Origin: Lycorma delicatula
Taxonomy: Eukaryota; Arthropoda; Insecta; Hemiptera; Fulgoridae
Direction: 5' to 3'
Length of the DNA stretch: 64,000 bases
Assembly (NCBI RefSeq): GCF_047948215.1
Contig: NC_134465.1
Coordinates: 39,718,153 to 39,782,152 of the forward strand
Shown: positions 61,101 to 64,000 of the stretch, piece after piece
How the letters are laid out: every line of letters starts with the position of its first letter
Position numbering within the stretch: position 1 is the stretch's first letter
The notes under the pieces: generated by a model
What the model saw: the letters and a program-made list of their open reading frames with translations, nothing else
Told to the model about the DNA's origin: nothing
Databases searched by the model: none
Made by a program: the position numbers and the translations under genes

Positions 61101-63492
61101 ATGATTTTGTGCCATCTCCTTCATGTAATATTTACTAGTCAAATTTATGGTCCATCTTGTCAAAGTTTTCTTTATTTATGAAAATTGCATAAATTAATTG
61201 CAACGTAGACTACCAACAAAATATAAGAATGGCTTTTCAAAGATTTTATTAACTTAGTTATAAAAACAGGTGTACATGAATTTTTGCTGAAATAATTATT
61301 ACCATCAAAATTTTTATGCATATTTTTAAAAATTTTAAAATTTTCAAAAACTATAATTGTCTTCTTTTTTTAAGGAAGAATGCTTGTACTTCTAAATGAA
61401 TTGGGAACAGTTATTGTTTTTGAACAAGATTATAAATGCTAAATGATTTTACTATGATAATGATTTAAATAATCTGACCCCTTGTCATTAAAACTTACCT
61501 TAAATTTATTTCACTTATATTTATGATTTGAATATTAAAATTATATCAAAAATTGAATTCTATACGTAAAAAAAATCTTTAATTTTTATAGTCAGTTTAC
61601 CAATTTTCATCATACATATAGTTCATATCAATTTGAGAATTTACTTTAGGGAACTTAACCTGTATTTGTGCAAAATTTGCAGAAGATTTCTTTATTAAGT
61701 TTTTACAAAATTGCAAAAGATAACAATTTTTAAATTGTTGGGTACCCAAACTGTTTGTTGTTTAAAGGAAATCATTTGGTTCTGATTTGTTCGTAAACTG
61801 AGAATTTATTTTAAAACATTGTATTTATTATGTCTTAATCCATCATCAGTAACTGTAACTAGCTGCCGTAGTAATATATTTTTTTTAGACACTTGAAATT
61901 ACCCGTTAGTTTCAGCTAAAAAGGGCAGGAAGTTGGCTAACAGCTGAGTTTATTGATGGCCTTCTGAAGGATGATAGGTGGAACTTCTCTACTTTAAATC
62001 AAAAATTGCAGCATCAAACTCTCACCCCTATTTATGCAGTTTAAAGATTTGTGACTTGTTCAAGTAATTTTGTAATCTATTATCACAGGTATGGCAACAG
62101 CCAAGCAGCAGGTGTTCCACTCTCATATTTGAGTGGTCTTTGGTTTAAGACTCCATCATTTTTTTATGTAATTTTTTCTTATAATATTTTTAATAATAAT
62201 ATAAGAATGTGGGAAAAATTTGTTTGCTGAAATAATTTTTAATATGCAGCTTGCTCGCCTGTTAGTTCAAAAATATTTATTCTGTTTGTTTTTTGTTATA
62301 ATCTTTTTTTATATCTAACCAATAATTCTAACAGGCATACTGAAGTTTAAAATAAATTTATTTATTTCAAGTTTTATTAAACATTTGTTAGTTAAACCTT
62401 CATTTGTGACCTTATGTGACCCTTATTCGTATATGTTCATACAGGTTTTTTTTGTTAATTATTTTATTAAAATAAAATATTGAATTCACAGACTTTCTGT
62501 TGAATTTTTTAGCCTATAATTTATACAAAATTCATTTTTTCCCAAAGAAAACATTATTTAACAACCACAAAAAAAATAATTTAATTCGTAATTGGTGGTA
62601 AGTTACATTATGCATTAAACTCTTAACATTTATCTCTATTTGTTGGCAATCACTTAACCACTACAGCGCGCTTGTGATTTGTCTTTTTCCTTTGAAAGCT
62701 TAAGCTTTTTTTATATATAGAAAGCGCATTAATAAGTTTAACCATTATTTATAGTAACAGGTTTGCAATTTAGTAAAAAGTGAATGTTTTTTAAAACTTG
62801 AAAGAGAGTTATCTATTACATTTATAAAAAAATTTACTCCTGATAGTTCCATTAATGAGTTCATGAAAATTGTTACAACCTTTGTTGGTTGGGCTGCATA
62901 ATCTGTTTAGATGAATGAAATAATACTTCATTTATACATCTGACCTTCTTTTGATGTTTTTACCATCTCCCCTACATTGTGATGCTAAATCAGAGATATT
63001 TACCTTTGTGATATTGAAATCCAAAAAACAGTAACTGTACTCTAGTTACAAAATCATTAACAATCTAGTTTATTATTTTTTTTATTACTATTTACTCACT
63101 GTTTTTTTTTTCATTATAACTTTCAACTTTAAGTTCAGTTTATTTCACATCTTCTTTTCTTATTTTCCTATCGACCTTGTCAACATAATGCTTCAGATTT
63201 AACGTTTTAAAAGATCACTTTCTAATCGCTGACCATAGCAGAATCACTTGAGTTACAATAGATTACATTTCATTTTTAAGTGCTTTATCCAAATATTAAT
63301 TTGTATATTTTAATGAAAAATTCAGGTGAAGCTCTCGAAGATGAAGACGATTATGAAGAAGAGGGTGAAGAAGATGAAGAAGACGATGATGAAGAGGAAG
63401 AAGATGAAGACGAGGAAGGAGTTAAAACGGGTGGAAGCATTTTAATAAAGGAAACCAACCACGGTCAGCCGGGAGATTGTAAACAGCAGTAA
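27972..63492 (+). CDS. Nap1: Nucleosome assembly protein 1 (NAP1/NAP1L1-like), 7 coding exons
   Basis: Histone chaperone of the NAP/SET family. Family members shuttle H2A-H2B between cytoplasm and nucleus and assist nucleosome assembly. Coding exons: 27972-28139, 29224-29367, 32798-32934, 34634-34922, 52315-52462, 60494-60613, 63326-63492. All introns are GT-AG and phases fit exactly (1173 nt with stop, 390 aa, close to the roughly 390 aa of animal NAP1L1). Recognisable blocks: LPAPVKRRIKALKKLQ (58-73), the long helix to YYPLYEK (98-104), KDVRGVPDFWLT (154-165), DEPILKHL (181-188), FVLEFHFSPNEYF (202-214), DPFSFEGPEI (233-242), IDWKKGKNVTVKT (250-262), NDSFFNFFTPP (284-294), DFEIGHYIRERII (315-327). 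A basic stretch at 261-272 resembles the NAP1 nuclear signal. Residues 340-366 are almost all Asp/Glu, and the protein ends CKQQ, a CaaX box. No frameshift or premature stop is seen, so it looks functional. Confidence 0.96.
28415..28710 (+). mobile_element. tRNA-derived SINE, copy C (best preserved)
   Basis: A box TGGTCTAGTGG (28429-28439) and B box GTTCAAGTC (28488-28496) fit pol III internal promoters. The head resembles a tRNA with a CCACCGGGTTGG leader. The body carries the family block ATACTAGATCGTGGATACCG, and the tail is GGAGGCTAAACAGGAAAAAG + A-rich. Perfect 13-bp target duplication AGGTAGAGGATGG at 28402-28414 and 28711-28723. Lies in Nap1 coding intron 1. Confidence 0.92.
28724..29223. 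other. Remainder of Nap1 coding intron 1
   Basis: AT-rich, pyrimidine-rich before the acceptor at 29223. No other element seen. Confidence 0.6.
29224..29367 (+). CDS. Nap1: Nap1 coding exon 2 (residues 57-104)
   Basis: Acceptor TTTCAG before 29224; donor GTAAAT at 29368; exactly 48 codons, phase 0 on both sides. It encodes the start of the NAP domain, including the VKRRIKALKKLQLE segment and the long dimerisation helix (EAKFYQEVHELECKYH). Confidence 0.95.
29368..30180. other. Nap1 coding intron 2, first part
   Basis: A small GTGGTG/CACCAC inverted cluster lies at about 29805-29840. 29880-29970 is a mixed-composition patch rich in ACATAT. No coding sequence. Confidence 0.45.
30181..30660. 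repeat. Probable interspersed repeat with terminal tandem duplication
   Basis: The block loses the homopolymer character of its surroundings. It ends in a 43-bp direct duplication (copies from 30575 and 30618, each containing CAATACTTCCTTTACTTTG). Each copy includes the near-palindrome ACTTTGTATAACAAAGT. Likely a non-autonomous element end, but no target duplication was found. Confidence 0.45.
30661..32797. other. Rest of Nap1 coding intron 2
   Basis: AT-rich. A 24-T run lies at 32288-32311, and a (TA)n tract at 32013-32034 follows a short inverted repeat (GTAGCCGATATAATGGCTAC, about 31976-31995). No gene. Confidence 0.55.
32798..32934 (+). CDS. Nap1: Nap1 coding exon 3 (residues 105-150, split codon)
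   Basis: Acceptor GTTATAG before 32798; donor GTAAGT at 32935. It encodes RANIVTG followed by an acidic, low-conservation loop (DDEKDEDV). It ends with two bases (GA) of an Asp codon completed by the T at 34634. The ORF in this frame closes within the intron, as expected. Confidence 0.92.
32935..33590. other. Nap1 coding intron 3, first part
   Basis: No supported feature. 33420-33560 is a little less AT-rich and might be part of the adjacent transposon relic, but no peptide was recognised. Confidence 0.4.
33600..34060 (-). pseudogene. Mariner relic with internal deletion
   Basis: The reverse strand gives an N-terminal stretch (KGHNHIFAQERVASWGTK, about 33990-33935), then FKDGHESNEDDP and SGQPSASKS (about 33865-33815). 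It jumps directly to LAKSQIPVLLLPLYSPDF and LKFLLKGNQFDSTEDIPAN, the third-Asp/C-terminal part (33800-33665). The central half of a mariner transposase is missing. Lies in Nap1 coding intron 3. Confidence 0.65.
34267..34296. repeat. (CA)n(TA)n microsatellite
   Basis: Six CA units followed by about eight TA units. Confidence 0.85.
34634..34922 (+). CDS. Nap1: Nap1 coding exon 4 (residues 150-246), core of NAP domain
   Basis: Acceptor GACAG before 34634; donor GTAAGT at 34923. It carries the most diagnostic NAP1 blocks: GVPDFWLT, DEPILKHLVDIKV, FVLEFHFSPNEYF, DPFSFEGPEI. Phase 0 at the 3' side. It is followed by the 17.4-kb transposon-filled intron. Confidence 0.96.
34923..35940. other. Start of the 17.4-kb Nap1 intron 4
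   Basis: AT-rich, no transposon fragment or gene recognised. A reverse 80-codon ORF at 35701-35943 has no recognised similarity. Confidence 0.5.
35948..36416 (+). mobile_element. Internally deleted mariner (~470 bp)
   Basis: Forward strand: KERSGHPSAVNRELVQKIDA... and FTISELSNEFSQISRTVLFK (36050-36190) are the N-terminal helix-turn-helix half of a mariner transposase. A frameshift follows, then FFAAEISKLVTRCDECLNLD (about 36248-36310), the extreme C-terminus. The catalytic core is absent. The right end reads AAGGGCCGTTCAGAAAGTAA in reverse (36415 downward) and the left starts AAAGGGTTATTGTGA; TA dinucleotides lie next to both ends. The left boundary is approximate. Confidence 0.65.
36419..37140. 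other. Intron 4, AT-rich part
   Basis: No feature seen. Confidence 0.5.
37142..37338. mobile_element. Foldback (long-hairpin) element, ~200 bp
   Basis: Two arms of about 90 bp (37142-37232 and 37249-37338) are reverse complements with only about ten differences, and the loop is 16 nt. Shared arm blocks include GTTATTTTCTGTC, TTTCGGAGTACCTC and TTCTCAAAACTA. Structure fits a hairpin MITE. No convincing target duplication was found at the arm tips. Confidence 0.8.
37339..38447. other. Intron 4, no feature seen
   Basis: AT-rich. A 76-codon forward ORF at 37668-37898 is not recognised and is probably chance. Confidence 0.45.
38450..39361 (-). mobile_element. Mariner element with TIRs and TA duplication, core-deleted
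   Basis: The termini TGAGGGTTATTTTTTT at 38450 and, in reverse, at 39361 are near-identical inverted repeats extending about 28 bp. TA flanks both (38448-38449, 39362-39363). Reverse-strand transposase: ATG at 39199 (MSTTIASTAKCEVIRFLQAE), an in-frame TGA, then GETSKSDSKVRQWSRNFKAG and a helix-turn-helix region to ISRSALYN. An internal deletion removes the segment with the first catalytic Asp. It resumes at IVFLHDNARPHTAAVTKKLL, PPYSPDFAPSDFHLFAHMKR and ends GDYEEK (38547). 912 bp against about 1.3 kb for an intact element. Confidence 0.9.
39364..40325. other. Unassigned part of intron 4
   Basis: Less AT-rich than neighbouring intron. A 94-codon reverse ORF (39909-40193) and a 79-codon forward ORF overlap, but neither is recognised. 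Could be the 5' part of the retroelement remnant that follows. Confidence 0.35.
40330..41125 (+). pseudogene. Probable LINE reverse-transcriptase remnant
   Basis: KKAMGPDNILAEFLMIMEIR (about 40356-40415) matches the 'GKAxGPDNIPAE' block that opens LINE reverse-transcriptase domains. WWYAHVARRESMV (about 41000-41038) matches the 'RWYGHVxRR' C-terminal block. The intervening sequence is too decayed to follow. Boundaries are rough. Confidence 0.45.
41336..44182 (-). mobile_element. 2.85-kb DNA transposon with long (~250 bp) TIRs
   Basis: The left end starts AGGGTCATTCCATGTCAA at 41336. The right end, read in reverse from 44182, starts AGGGACCATTCCACTTCAA. Similarity continues patchily inward for about 250-280 bp on each side (left to about 41613, right from about 43930). 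Both arms have the same order of blocks: AAGT(A/G)ATGCAAAAA, a T-rich tract with CAG, TTCTCAGCTC, then GAATGGGCTTT. Inside lies a reverse-strand protein remnant (next entry). No target duplication could be read from the flanks. TIR architecture plus an internal ORF supports a DNA transposon rather than a host gene. Confidence 0.65.
41675..43465 (-). pseudogene. Degraded ORF of a multi-copy protein family (HTH + IGFSKFCELR + DFAENYS + SQYKNR motifs)
   Basis: Reverse-strand order: a polar N-terminal part (MEPSTSTLSSK, REITTKKKLKKSA, near 43390-43040). A putative helix-turn-helix follows (RMQILTMLPKSWTVKDIQDE, 42900-42840, in-frame TAG at 42815-42817). The longest open stretch is 42775-42431 (PDPKPGRTLDFETAEKVTDL, IGFSKFCELR). 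Then come a Cys-containing segment (NCKNCPRF), GEYLVICDFAENYSLLLLNA and HWNNAQATVHL (42100-42010), HDTIAVHLFQ (41925-41895), SDCAASQYKNRLNFFNL, and SHAKSACDVWEGL up to a stop at 41675. I recognise the series as a hypothetical protein family repeated in many invertebrate genomes. The conserved Asp motifs suggest a transposase-like nuclease, which is inference. At least three frameshifts and several stops break this copy. Confidence 0.7.
44183..45490. other. Intron 4 spacer
   Basis: AT-rich to about 45380. A short GC-rich block at 45400-45490 (CCCAAGTTGACTGTGGACTC, GGACCTTGCACCTGCGGCC) is probably an old repeat end, unassigned. Confidence 0.4.
45497..46095 (+). pseudogene. Mariner relic, internally deleted
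   Basis: Forward: VKFLEKL...QVFEWFERFKD-type N-terminal block near 45535-45590 (several frames). Then an open stretch 45745-45945 has LVKHGIPVLEHPLYSPDLTP, CDFFQFPKVKSALKGRRFEA. A C-terminal remnant (about 46020-46060) contains KGIMLKL...KSKAF. The first catalytic-Asp region is missing or unreadable. A different mariner lineage from the one at 46173. Confidence 0.65.
46173..46618. mobile_element. Rearranged (inverted-chimera) mariner of the 38450 family
   Basis: It starts with the family TIR TGAGGGTTATTTTTTTTC at 46173 next to TA (46171-46172). Up to about 46290 it carries the 3' end in reverse orientation, as at 38450-38565. It then switches at about 46291 to forward-oriented transposase: NARPHTAAVTKKLLQCFCWE, a one-base shift, then LAPSDFHLFAHIKRWLGGQH to DKCLNQSG (open 46361-46618). 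So the C-terminal coding end is present in both orientations. No right-hand TIR is visible. Confidence 0.75.
46620..48590. other. Intron 4 spacer
   Basis: AT-rich, no supported element. A 76-codon reverse ORF at 48246-48476 lies in a less AT-rich patch that may be the 5' part of the transposase relic beginning near 48600. Confidence 0.4.
48600..49375 (+). pseudogene. IS630/mariner-superfamily transposase relic (arthropod Tc3-annotated type)
   Basis: Forward fragments across frames: FYPYHKQPGPTLHPGD (about 48652-48700), EIFTRDGSLTYAVNTH (about 48776-48822), a VNPHETVQGYFEQ-type block and NIWGGVLHSQRFGPFILFGC (about 48875-48945). Then LLENVSLVLRCKVYFQHSGV and PLHFSCPVFTRLNHHFLEKW, VSCGVHIPHHQDCLISRYKI (48980-49165), which correspond to the FQQDGAPxHF and WPPRSPDLxPLDF regions. 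DANEQLKNNPEDLKIATKAV (about 49270-49330) ends the protein. The order matches a transposase family common in insects. Stops and frameshifts throughout. Confidence 0.7.
49380..52314. other. Last part of Nap1 intron 4
   Basis: A motif AGCAGCTTTGCCCGTGCTAT at about 49536-49556 recalls the CCGGCAATGCC block at 9050, so 49540-50640 may be another old dispersed repeat. No ORF or ends could be supported. 50640-52314 is plain AT-rich intron with a polypyrimidine tract before 52314. Confidence 0.35.
52315..52462 (+). CDS. Nap1: Nap1 coding exon 5 (residues 247-295), basic NLS-like region
   Basis: Acceptor TTTTTTTTAG ends at 52314; donor GTAAGT at 52463. It encodes GCVIDWKKGKNVTVKTVKKR, then QKHKSRGSMRT and NDSFFNFFTPPC. 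The Lys/Arg-rich part matches the position of the nuclear-localisation signal of animal NAP1. It ends with one base of a split codon. Confidence 0.95.
52463..53008. other. Nap1 intron 5, first part
   Basis: AT-rich. Opposite-strand ORFs of 65-74 codons are chance. Confidence 0.5.
53012..53456 (+). mobile_element. 5'-truncated LINE 3' end (same family as 25805)
   Basis: The ORF end of a non-LTR retrotransposon: VYVWSVALYGSETWTIGVSE and KKRLEAFEMWCYRRMLK (53032-53140). A one-base frameshift follows near 53147, then it is open 53150-53443 (DKVTNEEVLRQIDEERSIWK, RLIDHILRHPGIVALILEGQ, GRPRFEYVKQIVRDVGC, LDRESWRAASNQSND-stop). The 3' terminus TGACTGAAGAC is followed by A9. This ending is typical of RTE-like endonuclease/reverse-transcriptase LINEs. 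No clear target duplication. Confidence 0.8.
53462..53479. repeat. Short CCTAA (TTAGG-type) repeat run
   Basis: TAACCTAACCTAACCTAA: three CCTAA units with a partial fourth, five bases after the poly(A) of the LINE fragment. The motif is that of insect TTAGG telomeres. Confidence 0.6.
53640..54340 (-). pseudogene. IS630/mariner-superfamily transposase relic, reverse strand
   Basis: Reverse strand: STFSDKVNIYMYVSGGWKIP (about 54110-54050), VTGVAYLDMLRTQLWRILYG (about 54010-53950), a hydrophilic part for the QDGAPPH region (decayed), then LVWSSLQRPLYLMPCDFFLR and FYKDHVYILLLPTNL (about 53870-53755). The ends of the series match 'PRSPDLTPCDFFLWGxxKDxVYxPPLPTNL' of the arthropod transposase type also seen at 48600. 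Frameshifts and stops; termini unknown. Confidence 0.65.
54341..55473. other. Nap1 intron 5 spacer
   Basis: No gene recognised. A low-complexity patch at 55030-55130 is rich in GTCAGGAAA/AAATCAGGAAAA words, like one at about 47090-47110; significance unclear. Confidence 0.4.
55474..58708. repeat. Tandem array: five 649-bp units derived from a mariner fragment
   Basis: Units start at about 55474, 56122, 56771, 57420 and 58069. Any landmark recurs every 649 bp (e.g. the same ORF starts at 55816, 56465, 57114, 57763, 58412). Unit 1 lacks one base (CATTATGAC against CATTTATGAC); otherwise only isolated substitutions were seen. Each unit carries mariner code: LIDFLYDRCTINAAYYCELL, ILYDNSRPHIAALTVSKLEE, then a frameshifted PPYSPDLL/FHLFGPLKEALGGQRF-like block. 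It also has about 300 bp of unrelated sequence and a palindrome TGACAGTCAA-TAC-TTGACTGTCA (55749-55771 in unit 1). Units join at GAGGTGTGG / ATATCCAGAAA. Confidence 0.93.
58692..58890 (+). pseudogene. Mariner C-terminal end adjoining the array
   Basis: Only the last unit continues into the true mariner C-terminus. After GAGGTGTGG the sequence reads AGGGATTTGTGCGC..., giving FVRNRLLMHPASFYD-like, LPSCWKKDISKAGN-like and CVEK-stop fragments near 58710-58830 across frames, followed by AT-rich 3' sequence. This shows the array grew inside a mariner copy. Confidence 0.7.
58891..58944. repeat. 27-bp direct duplication
   Basis: Two exact copies of a 27-bp word starting ACCCTTGTACTGGTATACAA, back to back (58891-58917, 58918-58944), at the downstream edge of the mariner end. 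Confidence 0.9.
58960..60110 (+). pseudogene. LINE endonuclease-domain relic (Jockey-like)
   Basis: TGDFNVN at about 59077-59098 is the GDFN motif of LINE apurinic-type endonucleases. It follows a run of MKKYIDQNKSIKAI-like residues and precedes FDNFLEGGVYKPYFNNVIRL (59130-59190) and SxIDNCTLIQ (59215-59240). A later region to about 60100 has LINE-like but stop-filled frames. The reverse transcriptase is not recognisable. Confidence 0.5.
60494..60613 (+). CDS. Nap1: Nap1 coding exon 6 (residues 296-336)
   Basis: Acceptor TTTTTAG before 60494; donor GTAACT at 60614. It encodes PEDPDAEIDEDTQSLLTTDF followed by EIGHYIRERIIQRAVLYYTG, the C-terminal helices of the NAP domain. It starts with the last two bases and ends with the first base of split codons, matching both neighbouring exons. 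Confidence 0.95.
60614..63325. other. Last Nap1 intron
   Basis: AT-rich, 2.7 kb. 61900-62170 is somewhat less AT-rich, without recognisable ORF or repeat ends. No transposon fragment could be supported. Confidence 0.5.
63326..63492 (+). CDS. Nap1: Nap1 last coding exon (residues 336-390), acidic tail and CaaX box
   Basis: Acceptor ATTCAG before 63326; TAA stop at 63490-63492. After GEALEDEDDYEE comes an almost pure Asp/Glu run to residue 366, then a short neutral tail ending in GDCKQQ. In animal NAP1 proteins this acidic tail is a known site of polyglutamylation, and the CKQQ end is a known prenylation signal. Both properties are carried over by family, not shown here. Confidence 0.95.
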
Positions 63493-63960
63493 ACTACAAA
63501 CTAAATAAATAGCGTATTTATATTCTTTTTTCCCTCTTTTTTTTCTTTTTTATTAAATGAAAAATTATGAAAATTTTTATAAATGTGTCACACAATTTAA
63601 TATTTTAATTTATTGTAAAGTGTGGATGAAATGAGAAGGAAATCGTGTAACTTTTTTCTTATTTATTTTTAATCAAATGTCATCAGAATAAATCATACCA
63701 ATGAAGAGATTATATTTATATATTATTGTATATTTTTGATCTATTCATCCCGGTGTTTATGGTTTGAAAATATATTAGTACTGATAAGTAAAATTAGCAT
63801 ATGTCATCGTTAGCCACTTAAATCATTATTGTTGTTATCATCATTATTATTATTATTATTGAGAAGGATCAAAATAATCAGAATGAAGACTAAGTGCTGT
63901 ATTATTGTAAAAGAAAAATAAACGACTTTTTTATATATATATATATATTTAGATATATTT
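63493..63960 (+). other. Nap1: Nap1 3' UTR with candidate polyadenylation signals
   Basis: AT-rich sequence after the stop. AATAAA occurs at 63504-63509 (12 nt after the stop, probably too early), 63687-63692 and 63917-63922. The last precedes an AT microsatellite. An (ATT)n run sits at about 63843-63860 and an (AT)n run at 63932-63948. Which signal is used cannot be told from sequence alone. Confidence 0.5.
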
Positions 63961-64000
63961 ATGAATTGTTATATAATTATTTACGGAATATAATTTAGTT

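Noticed and set aside
1..64000. CRISPR arrays, operons, bacterial-type promoters, phage genes
   Set aside because: Spliced gene, GT-AG introns, SINEs and mariners show this is nuclear eukaryotic DNA; the only regular tandem repeats are the 649-bp units and microsatellites, not spacer-repeat arrays.

Overview
This is an AT-rich eukaryotic window, almost certainly from an insect. It holds one spliced host gene embedded in a dense graveyard of transposable elements. The gene reads best as an arthropod/metazoan nucleosome assembly protein 1. The many mariner relics, a short CCTAA run (the insect TTAGG telomere type) and the RTE-like LINE families point to a hemipteran-like genome. That taxonomic narrowing is inference; only 'insect-like' is well supported.

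Host gene. Seven coding exons on the + strand (27972-28139, 29224-29367, 32798-32934, 34634-34922, 52315-52462, 60494-60613, 63326-63492) join in frame into a 390-residue NAP1 protein. It has a complete NAP domain, a basic nuclear-localisation stretch, an acidic C-terminal tail and a terminal CKQQ CaaX box. The ATG is the first base of its exon, so at least one non-coding 5' exon must lie upstream; a candidate donor is at 21069. The 3' UTR starts at 63493 and has several AATAAA signals. Intron 4 (17.4 kb) is the main transposon sink.

Layout. 0-2.4 kb: a degraded BED/hAT element with matching ends. 7.9-8.3 kb: a hAT-type MITE with a perfect 8-bp target duplication. 10.0-10.4, 27.4-27.7 and 28.4-28.7 kb: three copies of one tRNA-derived SINE, each with a perfect 13-16 bp target duplication. 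11.3-11.8 kb: a mariner relic. 15.3-17.9 kb: an RTE-like LINE relic with endonuclease and reverse transcriptase. 23-23.8 kb: a mariner relic. 25.8-26.1 kb: a 5'-truncated LINE end. 33.6-49.4 kb (mostly intron 4): at least six mariner/IS630-like relics, a 200-bp foldback element and a 2.85-kb element. The 2.85-kb element has roughly 250-bp terminal inverted repeats and carries a degraded multi-motif protein (HTH, IGFSKFCELR, DFAENYS, SQYKNR). 53-54.3 kb: a LINE 3' end followed by CCTAA repeats, then another transposase relic. 55.5-58.7 kb: five near-identical 649-bp tandem units built from a mariner fragment, with an alternating variant that implies dimer amplification. 59-60.1 kb: a LINE endonuclease relic.

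The strongest candidates for something little described are the 2.85-kb long-TIR element (41336-44182) and the 649-bp transposon-derived satellite. No bacterial operon, CRISPR array, canonical tRNA or rRNA gene was seen. All coordinates come from reading the sequence by eye; no alignment or database search was run.
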